From: Pedobacter riviphilus
GTDB taxonomy: Bacteria > Bacteroidota > Bacteroidia > Sphingobacteriales > Sphingobacteriaceae
Assembly: GCF_014692875.1 (NCBI RefSeq)
Contig: NZ_CP061171.1
Location: 1,984,001-2,048,000, forward strand
Reading direction: 5' to 3'
DNA: 64,000 bases
The notes beneath the pieces are model-generated. The model did no database searches and had not been told where the DNA came from. It was given only the letters and a program-made list of their open reading frames with translations. Positions within the stretch are counted from its first letter, which is position 1; each line of letters starts with the position of its first letter. Position numbers and translations under genes: made by a program. Of the stretch, positions 1 to 7,765 are shown piece by piece.

Positions 1-2
1 TT

Positions 3-464
3 CACCTGGAAAACACGATGAAGGAGCTTAGGCGTGTAGCGCATAACATGATGCCCGAAATGTTGATTAGATTGGGACTAGAAGCATCGTTAAGAGATTT
101 ATGCGAATCAATAGCTTCAGATAAATTAAAGGTAGAATTTCAGTGCCTCGGTATAGGTAATAATTTAAAATCACGCGAACAAATCAATATTTATCGGATT
201 GTGCAGGAAGCAATGGCCAATGCTGCAAAACATTCCAATGCTAAGAACCTATTGCTGCAATGTTCTCAAAACAAAAACATATTTTTTATAACCATTGAAG
301 ATGATGGGAAAGGTTTTGATACAAGTCATATCGATATCGTTAAGGGGATAGGCGTTCGAAATATAAAAAGCCGTGTAGAATACTTAAAAGGAAAAATTGA
401 AATTTTGTCGCAAGAAAATAAATCTGGTACCTCCATTAATATAGAATTGTATGTTACAGCCTAA
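3..464 (+). CDS. Sensor histidine kinase, C-terminal part (NarL/DegS-type), cut by window edge
   Basis: The frame is open from the first bases, so this is the tail of a larger kinase; the ATG at 18 is probably internal. It shows the segment after the HisKA_3 dimerisation helix (ELRRVAHNMMPEML) and then the HATPase_c domain: N box EAMANAAKHSNA, G1 box DDGKGFD, and a G2-like GIGVRNIKSRVEYLKG. Such kinases autophosphorylate on a histidine that would lie upstream of this window and pass the phosphate to a NarL/FixJ regulator. The gene overlaps the following response regulator by 14 bp, the usual sign of a cotranslated pair. The sensed signal and any membrane segments are outside the window. Confidence 0.9.
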   Translation, partial: HLENTMKELRRVAHNMMPEMLIRLGLEASLRDLCESIASDKLKVEFQCLGIGNNLKSREQINIYRIVQEAMANAAKHSNAKNLLLQCSQNKNIFFITIEDDGKGFDTSHIDIVKGIGVRNIKSRVEYLKGKIEILSQENKSGTSINIELYVTA

Positions 465-1086
465 AACCACCGTAGCCATAGTAGACGATCACCCAATCAT
501 AATAGAAGGCTTGATTAAATTGCTGCATAAAACATCCACTTTCGAAATTGTTGGTGGTTTTACGAGTGGGCAGGAGTTTATTTCCGCTTTAAAGCTAAGG
601 CCTGTAAAAATTGTTTTATTGGATATTATACTCCCTGATATTAGCGGAATAGATATATGCAAAGAAATAAAAACCATCGCGCCTGATACCGTGGTTTTGG
701 CCTTTAGCAACCATCAGGAAAGAAGTGCTATAATGAAAATGTTAGCCAACGGCGCCAATGGATATATCCTTAAAGACGCACCTATTGATGAAATTGTAAA
801 CTGCATCAACATGGCATTAAACGGACATATTGCCTTTAGCAAGGCGATAAGTGAAATTATTTCCAAACCGCTTTCAGATGATAATCAAGGCATTGCTAAT
901 TTAACAGTACGTGAAAAAGAAATTCTAAAACTAATTGCTACTGGTTTAAACACAAATGGTATAGCAGAACTATTGTTTCTGAGCAAGTTTACTGTAGAAA
1001 ACCACAGGAAAAATCTATTACAAAAAATGAAAGCCAAAAATGTTGCCGACTTAATGCGGATTGCTACCCAGGAAGGCTTACTTTAA
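451..1086 (+). CDS. Response regulator, NarL/FixJ (LuxR-HTH) family
   Basis: A 211-residue regulator. The N-terminal receiver domain covers about residues 5-125: acidic pair VDDH near 11-14, phospho-acceptor Asp58 in LLDIILPDISG, and the conserved Lys in YILKDAP. The C-terminal LuxR-type HTH covers about residues 148-205, with LTVREKEILKLIATGLNTN followed by the recognition helix region SKFTVENHRKNLLQKM. It is the cytoplasmic DNA-binding partner of the overlapping kinase. Its target genes cannot be read from the sequence. The gene ends 9 bp inside the end of the convergent gene on the other strand. Confidence 0.95.
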   Translation: MLQPKTTVAIVDDHPIIIEGLIKLLHKTSTFEIVGGFTSGQEFISALKLRPVKIVLLDIILPDISGIDICKEIKTIAPDTVVLAFSNHQERSAIMKMLANGANGYILKDAPIDEIVNCINMALNGHIAFSKAISEIISKPLSDDNQGIANLTVREKEILKLIATGLNTNGIAELLFLSKFTVENHRKNLLQKMKAKNVADLMRIATQEGLL

Positions 1087-1688
1087 AATATCCAATCGTG
1101 ACTTTTCCCAGAAACCTTTTTCATCAAAAATTTTTAGATAGGAGCTAAATGGTTTGTTAGCATGATAAAGTTGGTACAGCTTATCGGTTAGCGCCGTGAG
1201 GAAGTTGAAGAAAATTAAAAACTCTTCTTTTGAGTTATAAAGCCCGCCCATTCGTTCAATATCCATTTTAACTTTTTTCCATCACAAGTGGTGATCGAAA
1301 ATTCTAGGTAGGGAGTATCCACATCTGTTTTATTGTAATAGTCGAGCGGTAGCCCTCCCAACAACCCTATTTCTCTTACAGGAACCCAAATGCAGTTGAT
1401 TTCAGAAAATAACACAGAACCGAAACAAGAACTGGAAAAGCCCTCGTTACTTAATGAAATAATTTCCGCCGACCTTCTTCGGGGTGCCAATTTAAACAGA
1501 TTGTAAATCGCCATTAACGTTAATGGTAATAAGATCAGCAATAGCCAGGCTGGGAAAAGCGGGTGCGAATCTGGTAGTAAAACGATTGTTATGCCTGCTA
1601 ATGGAATGGTTAGTAATGTTGTAAAAAACCAAAACAATAATATTGAGGTTTTTTTACTGTTATTAAAACGGAAGCGATAAATATGCAT
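1078..1688 (-). CDS. PH-like small membrane protein, reading frame broken
   Basis: The upstream part (1688-1215) encodes 157 residues. Two hydrophobic helices (about residues 15-35 and 45-65, separated by PDSHPLFPAW) are followed by a beta-rich segment resembling the membrane-anchored PH-like proteins common in Bacteroidota. The frame runs off into KWILNEWAGFITQKKSF. In the neighbouring frame the sequence continues naturally as MDIERMGGLYNSKEEF and on to 1078. Adding one A to the A6 run (T6 at 1273-1278 on the plus strand), or to the T4 run at 1266-1269, joins them into one protein of about 202 residues. No function is assigned. It may be a real pseudogene or a consensus error; the same kind of break occurs six more times in this window. 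Confidence 0.6.
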
Positions 1689-2281
1689 AAAATGACTACT
1701 CTATCGGTTAAATTTATTTTAGATGAGTCTGTTAAAGATAAGCTAAATAAAATTGTTATATCTTAAAATTGGGTGAACAGGTTATTGCCTATCGATCAAA
1801 TAAGTATTAGTTATGAATTTAAACAGCTGTAATGACTACTACGTAATCGGCATTTCTGATATCCTTGCCGATTTCCGAAGCTTTTTTCCGTTGTTTTAAT
1901 ATCATTTTAGTATATTGGGATAATCAAAAAAAGGACGATACCCCAAATCCATCCATCTTGATTAAAAGTTCCAAAATAAATAATCCAAAATCCACCTTTA
2001 CGCCGCATTTACTCCACGTTTAAGCCACCTTCCGGCCAGGTCTGCTTATGGCTTGCTATATACATGCTTCACACCTGCATTAATAGAGTTAGGGTATCGT
2101 TGCAGATCAGGTTAGTTAAAGATTTGCTTCGCTTTAACTCTAGCGGTTAACAATAGCTAAAAAAAGGTAAAGAGAAAGTTATCTTCTGGTAAGGTTGGTG
2201 TACAGCTGTGTCAGAGCAGCCTGGATAAAGTGACAGCAAACGGCAGTTCTGGATTTTAGCGCAGTGAATCTCCTTTTAGAC
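1689..2281. other. Intergenic region without recognisable gene
   Basis: About 590 bp with no open frame of credible length or composition on either strand. Short minus-strand stretches (for example around 2100-2270) read through without stops for 30-40 codons but match no family I recognise. The region adjoins the tRNA-Lys-tail copy at 2282 and may be decayed island DNA (inference). Confidence 0.4.
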
Positions 2282-2321
2282 AAAAAAACTCACAAAAATG
2301 TGAGGTTTCTTGTGATCCCGC
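2282..2321 (-). repeat. Degenerate copy of tRNA-Lys 3' end plus its terminator
   Basis: Positions 2299-2321 are identical over 23 bp to 4493-4515, which holds one arm of the terminator, the spacer and the last nine bases of the tRNA-Lys gene. The 20-base core is TGTGAGGTTTCTTGTGATCC. Beyond 2321 the similarity to the tRNA decays quickly. The other terminator arm is also recognisable (ACTCACA, loop, TGTGAGGT). The copy has the same orientation as the real tRNA, so the two are direct repeats about 2.2 kb apart. This arrangement fits an attachment site left by an element that integrated into the tRNA 3' end. Confidence 0.7.
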
Positions 2322-2377
2322 CGGTATCTGCACCTAATGCCAAAAGAGAAGAATTATTTTAATCTGTACTATTTTTA

Positions 2378-3139
2378 TTAATACCAACTCAGGTCATTTA
2401 GTTTTACCGTGCCACTTAAGTTGAGCGTTTTGATATTCGAATCATAGCACCTGCAGGTTTCAAGATTGGCAAGGCCCCGGATATCCAGCGCAGGGATGGG
2501 ATTGGAATAAGCTCTGAAGAATTTCAGCCTGGGCATTGCTCTAAGGTCGATAGGATGTGCTATTTGATTCCTAGACATCCAGATATCGAGCATTTCAGGG
2601 CAATTGTTGAATTTTATTTCCTGGAGTGAATTATCATTCACCTCCAATTGCAGTAGTGAGGTATGATTACTTACATCCAACCGGGTAAGCAGATTCCACC
2701 CCAGGCTTAAAATGACTAATTTTTTCAGGTGAGAAACATCGATACTCCTGAGCTTGTTCTTGTGGCAACTGATATTCACCAGGCTATCGCAGCCTTTTGT
2801 CAGAATGGTTTCCAACTGGTTGTCAAAACCATATATAAATTTGAGTTTTTTCATACCCGAAACGTCTACCGTTTTCACTTTGTTTTCGTGAAAGCCAAAA
2901 TCCACCAGGTTGATAAAGCTTTTGATGCCTTCCAGTGAAACTATATCGGATTTGGTAGTATACAATACAGTCACCTTTCTGGCTTCTTCTACCTGGATTT
3001 CTCCGTCTCCATTGGTATCAACACCTTGCTCAATAATACTTCTTTTGAAATTCGCGTCAGGTATACGTACAATCTGTGCGATGGTTCTTATCGATAAAGC
3101 CATGAATAAGGCACAGCCTGCCATTATTTTTGTGGTCAT
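2378..3139 (-). CDS. Secreted leucine-rich-repeat protein
   Basis: A 253-residue protein with a signal peptide (MTTKIMAGCALFMALSIRTIAQ) and then an EF-hand-like calcium loop, DTNGDGEIQVEE, near residues 41-52. From about residue 60 to the end it is a regular array of 20-22-residue leucine-rich repeats of the type LxxLxVxxNxLxxIDVSxLKK (for example HKNKLRSIDVSHLKKL), close to the internalin/BspA style found in Bacteroidota surface proteins. No sorting domain follows, so export to the periplasm or outside is likely. It starts 11 bp downstream of the neighbouring gene at 3151-3735 and is probably cotranscribed with it. A binding role is inferred from fold only. It lies between the tRNA-Lys gene and the partial tRNA copy. 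Confidence 0.75.
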   Translation of the reverse strand: MTTKIMAGCALFMALSIRTIAQIVRIPDANFKRSIIEQGVDTNGDGEIQVEEARKVTVLYTTKSDIVSLEGIKSFINLVDFGFHENKVKTVDVSGMKKLKFIYGFDNQLETILTKGCDSLVNISCHKNKLRSIDVSHLKKLVILSLGWNLLTRLDVSNHTSLLQLEVNDNSLQEIKFNNCPEMLDIWMSRNQIAHPIDLRAMPRLKFFRAYSNPIPALDIRGLANLETCRCYDSNIKTLNLSGTVKLNDLSWY

Positions 3140-3150
3140 GTCTGGTAATT

Positions 3151-3735
3151 TTAGAGTGTAAGATTAATAACCTGCCCATTGGTACCGATCTCTACAATTT
3201 TCGCAAGGTTCTCGTCGGTCTGGTACAGGTAGCGGGTTTTTTCCATGATGGCCCGACTGCCTTGTCCCACCTGTATCCCAAGACCATTGTAGGTGGTCGT
3301 AGTTTCAGTACCTACTTGCTTTTCACCATTACCTACCTTGGTTTGTACGACCCTTGTTTGCAGATAATACTTGCCCGGATTCAGCCCTTTGAATTCAAAG
3401 CTGCCATCTGCACCGATCATAGTCAATATCCGGTAGCTAAAGGCTTCGTCTGAGAGGTATATCGCTTTCTTACCCTTTTTGTCTTTCTTTTTGAGTTCGA
3501 GAAATTCGAGGAAATAATCAGTGCAGGGATATAGCTCTACCAGGTTGACCATGTAGTTACTTTTTTTAGATACAAAGCCCTTAATGGTGCAGGTACCGTC
3601 TTTGCCGATCATGGCTTCAGCTTCTACTTTGTTAAAGGGGGTGTTCGGGCTAGTTACTTTAGGTGTCTTTTGCGCCTGTAGCTGGAAAACTAGCGGGATC
3701 AATATGGTTACCAAACCTATAGATCGTGTATTCAT
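3151..3735 (-). CDS. Secreted protein of unknown function
   Basis: A 194-residue protein with an N-terminal signal peptide ending near FQLQAQ. The mature part is beta-rich. A segment around residues 110-130 (GADGSFEFKGLNPGKYYLQ) has the look of a carboxypeptidase-regulatory or prealbumin-like beta sandwich, the kind that carries 'property given to child' repeats in Bacteroidota exported proteins. No catalytic motif is visible. It is first of a two-gene minus-strand unit with the leucine-rich-repeat protein. I do not recognise a named family. Confidence 0.65.
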   Translation of the reverse strand: MNTRSIGLVTILIPLVFQLQAQKTPKVTSPNTPFNKVEAEAMIGKDGTCTIKGFVSKKSNYMVNLVELYPCTDYFLEFLELKKKDKKGKKAIYLSDEAFSYRILTMIGADGSFEFKGLNPGKYYLQTRVVQTKVGNGEKQVGTETTTTYNGLGIQVGQGSRAIMEKTRYLYQTDENLAKIVEIGTNGQVINLTL

Positions 3736-3793
3736 ATTTTAGGGATTATATATTAGATAGTTGCAATATGTAAATGTGCTGTTATGCAGGTAT

Positions 3794-3964
3794 TTAAAAA
3801 TATAAGCCGCTAGGGGTTCCTGAAGCTACTCTGCACTTATATTCAATACTTATAGTTTTTGGATAAACCTTAGTGAGGACCTCTGCCTTATCTTTTTTGC
3901 GGGATACGAAGGTCAATATCATTGTAGAGATTAGCGCGGAAAATAAAAAAAGTCTTGTTTTCAT
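3794..3964 (-). CDS. Possible small secreted peptide (56 aa)
   Basis: A short frame starting MKTRLFLFSALISTMILTFV, which has a positively charged start and a hydrophobic core like a signal peptide, followed by a lysine-rich segment (RKKDKAEVLTKVYPK) and a single cysteine. It lies upstream of the two-gene unit 3735-2378 on the same strand. There is no clear ribosome-binding site and no recognised family. It could be a chance frame. Confidence 0.3.
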   Translation of the reverse strand: MKTRLFLFSALISTMILTFVSRKKDKAEVLTKVYPKTISIEYKCRVASGTPSGLYF

Positions 3965-4354
3965 GATTATCGATCTAAAATTTCAGAGTTTTAATAGCAA
4001 AGGTGGAACACTTAGAAATGATAATCGCCCCACGAGGCTTCGTGGCACCTCTTATTGGTTTGTAATAATGAGTTAGTTAAAGTGGATTTGTATTTTAACT
4101 AACTGATAATAAATGAAATAAATCGATTTTACAAGTGTGTACATATAGTTTTGATTTTTTCCATCAGCAATTATTTTTACACATTCATCTATCCTAAGCG
4201 AATTGATATAGTCGTAAAAACTCTTCTTAAATTTAGAATTGATGACTTGCGTGGGGATTTCAGGGATCAGTTATCAAATTCTTTTTCTGCAGTTTTGCGG
4301 AAAAATATATCTGATTCTTTCAAAATCCACTCTGCACGAGCAATCTTTCAAAAA

Positions 4355-4403
4355 TTCGGGAACCTATTTAAACAAATTTACATTGCCTGCATAGGTTCCC
4401 GAA
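4355..4403. repeat. Perfect 13-bp inverted repeat with 23-nt loop
   Basis: TTCGGGAACCTAT (4355-4367) and ATAGGTTCCCGAA (4391-4403) are exact reverse complements separated by 23 bases. There is no T-run on either side, so it is not an ordinary intrinsic terminator. It sits about 100 bp beyond the 3' end of tRNA-Lys, inside the segment bounded by the tRNA-tail repeat. It could be an operator, a structured RNA or part of an integration site. Nothing in the sequence decides between these. Confidence 0.6.
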
Positions 4404-4473
4404 AGGGTTGACATGATATGACCAGAAATAGGATGAAAATTTGCCGAAACTGGCTGTTTTGCTATGATAAAAA

Positions 4474-4500
4474 CAAAAAAACCTCACATTTCTGTGAGGT
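4474..4500 (-). terminator. Intrinsic terminator of tRNA-Lys
   Basis: On the minus strand an 8-bp stem, ACCTCACA/TGTGAGGT with a four-base loop (4481-4500), is followed by a run of seven T. It begins six bases after the end of the tRNA-Lys gene. Confidence 0.9.
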
Positions 4501-4506
4501 TTCTTG

Positions 4507-4579
4507 TGATCCCGCTGGGATTCGAACCCAGGACCACTACATTAAAAGTGTAATGCTCTACCAGCTGAGCTACGGAATC
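4507..4579 (-). tRNA. tRNA-Lys (anticodon TTT)
   Basis: A 73-nt cloverleaf on the minus strand. The acceptor stem is GATTCCG/CGGGATC with one G-U pair, T8 A9 are present, the D-stem is GCTC/GAGC, the anticodon loop CTTTTAA has anticodon TTT, and the T-arm contains GGTTCGAATCC. The discriminator base is A, and CCA is not encoded (the next bases are CAA), as is usual in Bacteroidota. An intrinsic terminator follows at once. The 3' end is partly duplicated at 2299-2321. Confidence 0.97.
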
Positions 4580-4759
4580 ATTTCCTTTTGTTTAAGGAGG
4601 TGCAAATATAGGGATTTATCCTTTCCTTGCAAACATTTTTTAAAAATGTTTTTGATGTTTTTTTCTGAGGTTAAAAATAGCCACTCTAACTACTTGATTT
4701 TAAATTTTCTACAATCAAAATTAACCTTAAAATTTATTTTATCCCATCAACAATCCACA

Positions 4760-5458
4760 TTACTTACTGGCTTTAGGGATAAAGTTTAAAAATGATTGGA
4801 ATTGTGCTTTGTGCTTATTTTTATCCAGTTTAAAATAAAAAGCACCACGACGCGAGCTTGATTTATCCTTATCAGCCTGTTTGATTAATAATCCACTGGC
4901 TGTAATCTTACGGATAAAATTTCGGTTATCAATTGGCGAATCGTAAACCTGTTCGTACAAGGCCTGAAGTTGTGGTATGGTAAACCGCTTGGGCAATAGC
5001 TCAAACAAAATAGGATGTAAGGCAGCCTGATAGCGAATTTTATCCATCGCTGCCTTAACCATCACATCGTGGTCGAAAATTAGTTCTGGAACTTCTTTAA
5101 GTTTGAACCACTCAGCATGATATTGGTCGTTTATCTGTTTATGGTATTTATTGATGTCTATCAGTGCAAAATAAACTACTGAAACTGTTCGTTCAATAGG
5201 GTCGCGATCTGGGTGGCCATATGCATGCAACTGTTCCAGATATACATCGTGTAAACCGGTTAATTCCAGTAAAATCCTTTTAGCGGCACCGTCAAGATCT
5301 TCTTGCTCACCAATAAAACCACCCATCAAACTCCATTGATCTTTTACCGGTTCTATTGCTCTTTTTATCACCAAAAGTTTTAGCTGGTCGCCGTCATAAC
5401 CAAAAATAATGCAGTCTATTGCAACAAGAACAGGTTTTTGATTTAAATATTTTCCCAT
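4760..5458 (-). CDS. Nudix-fold transcriptional regulator (NrtR/AraR type)
   Basis: A 232-residue protein. The N-terminal Nudix-fold domain spans about residues 8-140 and a winged-helix domain about 150-225 (LLPKRFTIPQLQALYEQVYD, then the basic SSSRRGAFYFKLD). The Nudix box at residues 46-69 reads GGFIGEQEDLDGAAKRILLE and has lost the REXXEE glutamates, so pyrophosphohydrolase activity is unlikely and the domain probably binds a ligand. This is the layout of the Bacteroides AraR regulator of arabinose use. It starts 1 bp after the HAD gene (5460) and probably shares its transcript. Its ligand here is unknown; a sugar is the best guess given the surrounding pectin locus. Confidence 0.8.
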   Translation of the reverse strand: MGKYLNQKPVLVAIDCIIFGYDGDQLKLLVIKRAIEPVKDQWSLMGGFIGEQEDLDGAAKRILLELTGLHDVYLEQLHAYGHPDRDPIERTVSVVYFALIDINKYHKQINDQYHAEWFKLKEVPELIFDHDVMVKAAMDKIRYQAALHPILFELLPKRFTIPQLQALYEQVYDSPIDNRNFIRKITASGLLIKQADKDKSSSRRGAFYFKLDKNKHKAQFQSFLNFIPKASK

Positions 5459-5459
5459 A

Positions 5460-6131
5460 TTAAAATAGCGTATTTAGTTTAGCATCGTTATAATCTGTAA
5501 TATAACCTAAGATATTCGGATAACCTTCAAACTCTTCGATTGTATGTGTGGTGGTTAATACTATACAGGGCATACCTGCATTTAAGGCAGATTCTACACC
5601 TTTCGGCGCATCTTCGAAAACCAGGCATTCTGCTGGTGTAATATTCAATGCTTTCGCTGCCTTTAAAAAAGTTTCTGGATCTGGTTTGCTTGTTTTTACA
5701 TCATCTGCACTAATTATGGCATCCAGATAATGACGGATATTCAAGCCATCTATTACAAAATCTATATTAAAAGGTATTGCTGCAGATCCGATCGCCATTG
5801 GGATGTTGGCCTCTTTCGTACGTTCTAAAAATCGGTCTAATCCATCAATCAAAGCCAGGTGCGGCATATAACCTTGTTGATAACGCTTTTCTTTATCGAT
5901 AGAAAGGCGTTCTATTTCTTCAGCATTAAATTTACCTTTCCCGAAAACACGTTCTAAAACTTCGTGGTTCTTTCCATACATTTCTTTTTTTACGCTTTCG
6001 TAATCGAGTCTGGCACCTAAGTCTTCCGTCATAATACTATACCAGGCCAAAGTATGGTATTCCATATCATTAATCATAGTGCCGTTCAAATCGAAAAGAA
6101 AAGCTTTAGGCTTAAAATTCAAATCATACAT
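5460..6131 (-). CDS. HAD-superfamily phosphatase / beta-phosphoglucomutase-like
   Basis: A 223-residue cytoplasmic HAD subfamily I protein with an alpha-helical cap. Motif I is FDLNGTMI at residues 13-20, with nucleophile Asp14. The usual second Asp (acid/base) is Asn16. Motif II Ser is in IGSAA (about 116), the motif III Lys is in KTSKPDP, and the motif IV acid is in VFEDAPKG. The nearest named relatives are beta-phosphoglucomutases and sugar-phosphate phosphatases; the Asn at the second position argues against a simple phosphatase label. It is directly upstream of the Nudix regulator, which suggests that the phosphorylated substrate and the regulator's ligand belong to the same sugar pathway. 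Confidence 0.8.
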   Translation of the reverse strand: MYDLNFKPKAFLFDLNGTMINDMEYHTLAWYSIMTEDLGARLDYESVKKEMYGKNHEVLERVFGKGKFNAEEIERLSIDKEKRYQQGYMPHLALIDGLDRFLERTKEANIPMAIGSAAIPFNIDFVIDGLNIRHYLDAIISADDVKTSKPDPETFLKAAKALNITPAECLVFEDAPKGVESALNAGMPCIVLTTTHTIEEFEGYPNILGYITDYNDAKLNTLF

Positions 6132-6322
6132 ATAGCTGCTAAATTATGTGATTTTTTTTACTGTTGGGAATCCTCTTCTATATTATGAAAAATAATAAGT
6201 ATAATCGTTACTTTAACGTTAATAAATTTTTCCTACTTTAGCCTTAACCAAAAATAAATTAATATGGAGCCGAGTCTAATTTTGTGCGCAATTGTAGATC
6301 CGCTTTCACAAATTTTTAATCC

Positions 6323-7474
6323 ATGAAAAAAATATTCTTTAAGGCTTTGCCCTTCGCTACACTATGTTTAGCCATTTCTTTTACTTCATGTAATCCTAAA
6401 TCTGATAAGGAAACACAGGCAAACGTAAAAACCGATTCGTTAAAATACAGCAGCACCATTGATGGTAAAGCCGTTAAACTTTACACGTTGAAAAACAAAC
6501 AAGGTGCTTCGGTATCGATTAGCAATTACGGCGGTAGGGTGGTTTCGCTACTGGTTCCCGATAAAGACAATAAATTAACAGATGTGGTATTGGGTTACGA
6601 TAGCGTGGGTGCTTACCGTAAAAAAGGCGAGCCGTTTTTTGGGGCCTTAATTGGCCGCTACGGAAACCGTATTGGCAAAGGTAAATTTACTTTAGACGGA
6701 AAAGAATACCAGTTACAGCTTAACGATGGGGTAAACACCTTACACGGCGGTACCGATGGCTTTTTCGGCAAAGTGTGGAATGCGAAACAACTGGATAGTA
6801 CTAAGCTTGAATTGAGCTACGTTTCTAAAGATGGCGAAGCGGGTTATCCGGGTAAACTGGATGTGAAGGTAACTTATACTTTAACCGACGACAATGCGCT
6901 GCAAATTGATTACGTAGCAACTACTGATAAAAGCACCATTGTAAACTTAACCAACCACGCTTATTTTAACCTAAACGGCGAAGGTGATAGCACCATTTTA
7001 GACCACGAGCTAACCATTGATGCGAATGCTTATACACCAGTTGATTCGACCCTGATTCCGACAGGTAAATTGCAACCTGTTGCAGGTACTGCTTTCGATT
7101 TTAACAAAGCCAAATTAATAGGCAAACAAATTGGCGATAACGATGAGCAACTGAAATTTGGTAAAGGTTACGACCATAATTTTGCCTTAACCCATCACGA
7201 TGGTAAAACACCGGTGGCTGTGGTAAAAAGTGCTAAAACGGGTATTATCTTATCGGTTATTACCACCGAGCCTGGCTTGCAGTTTTATAGCGGTAATTTC
7301 TTAACGGGTGTTGATAAAGATGGTAAAGGGGGTAAATCGTATCCACACCGTTCGGCTTTCTGTTTAGAAACGCAACACTTCCCTGATGCACCAAACCACC
7401 CGAATTTTGCTTCAACCGTACTTAAACCGGGCGAAACTTATAAAACGAGTACAACTTATAAGTTCTCAAAATAA
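6323..7474 (+). CDS. galM: Aldose 1-epimerase lipoprotein (GalM family)
   Basis: A 383-residue galactose-mutarotase-fold protein with a lipoprotein signal peptide (SFTSC, Cys23), so it acts at the periplasmic membrane face rather than in the cytoplasm. Family landmarks are GRYGNRIGKG near 111-120, NTLHGG near 138-143, catalytic His212 in TNHAYFNL and catalytic Glu349 in ETQHFPDAPNHP. It interconverts alpha and beta anomers of free aldoses such as galactose, glucose or arabinose, helping uptake. It is transcribed away from the HAD/Nudix pair and ends at a strong terminator, so it is probably monocistronic. Confidence 0.93.
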   Translation: MKKIFFKALPFATLCLAISFTSCNPKSDKETQANVKTDSLKYSSTIDGKAVKLYTLKNKQGASVSISNYGGRVVSLLVPDKDNKLTDVVLGYDSVGAYRKKGEPFFGALIGRYGNRIGKGKFTLDGKEYQLQLNDGVNTLHGGTDGFFGKVWNAKQLDSTKLELSYVSKDGEAGYPGKLDVKVTYTLTDDNALQIDYVATTDKSTIVNLTNHAYFNLNGEGDSTILDHELTIDANAYTPVDSTLIPTGKLQPVAGTAFDFNKAKLIGKQIGDNDEQLKFGKGYDHNFALTHHDGKTPVAVVKSAKTGIILSVITTEPGLQFYSGNFLTGVDKDGKGGKSYPHRSAFCLETQHFPDAPNHPNFASTVLKPGETYKTSTTYKFSK

Positions 7475-7501
7475 GTTAATTGGTTAACCGTAAGTGTATG
7501 A

Positions 7502-7542
7502 AAGACCTCGCAGATTTTAGAAACCTGCGAGGTCTTTTTTTT
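7502..7542 (+). terminator. Intrinsic terminator after galM
   Basis: The stem AAGACCTCGCAG pairs with CTGCGAGGTCTT around an 11-base loop, and a run of T follows. It lies about 30 bp after the stop codon. The stem resembles the hairpin at 27294-27324. Confidence 0.9.
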
Positions 7543-7549
7543 ACCTATT

Positions 7550-7568
7550 GGTCGGTGTGACACCGACC
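7550..7568. repeat. Palindromic repeat, GGTCGGTGT type
   Basis: GGTCGGTGT and ACACCGACC are perfect reverse complements around one base. It is related to 7649-7671 and 21079-21102. The paired bases differ between copies but pairing is kept. Confidence 0.7.
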
Positions 7569-7648
7569 GAAGCACTTATCCTGTGAGTAGGGCTAATGTA
7601 CATCATGTTATATAATGGTATTCAGATAGCTAATATAGGTAATAGAAG

Positions 7649-7671
7649 CTGGTTGGTGCGACACCAACCAG
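7649..7671. repeat. Palindromic repeat, GGTTGGTG type
   Basis: CTGGTTGGTG and CACCAACCAG flank a three-base loop. This is the second member of the family. Just downstream, 7681-7704 carries one arm of another common dispersed element (CTTCGACAGGCTCAGGATGA). The rest of the 7475-7765 gap holds only these repeats and the terminator. Confidence 0.7.
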
Positions 7672-7765
7672 TAGATAAAGGTCCTTCGACAGGCTCAGGA
7701 TGACAATTCTATATTAATAACACAACCTCTTTTTTGATTTTTAAGCACACCAGCTTAACTTATAA

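Noticed and set aside
3873..4076. 67-codon plus-strand frame
   Set aside because: No leader, no family, and it overlaps the more signal-like minus-strand peptide frame.
4151..4411. 86-codon plus-strand frame before tRNA-Lys
   Set aside because: It ends in the inverted repeat and has no recognisable domain. The minus strand here also shows short stop-interrupted stretches, so decayed DNA is more likely.
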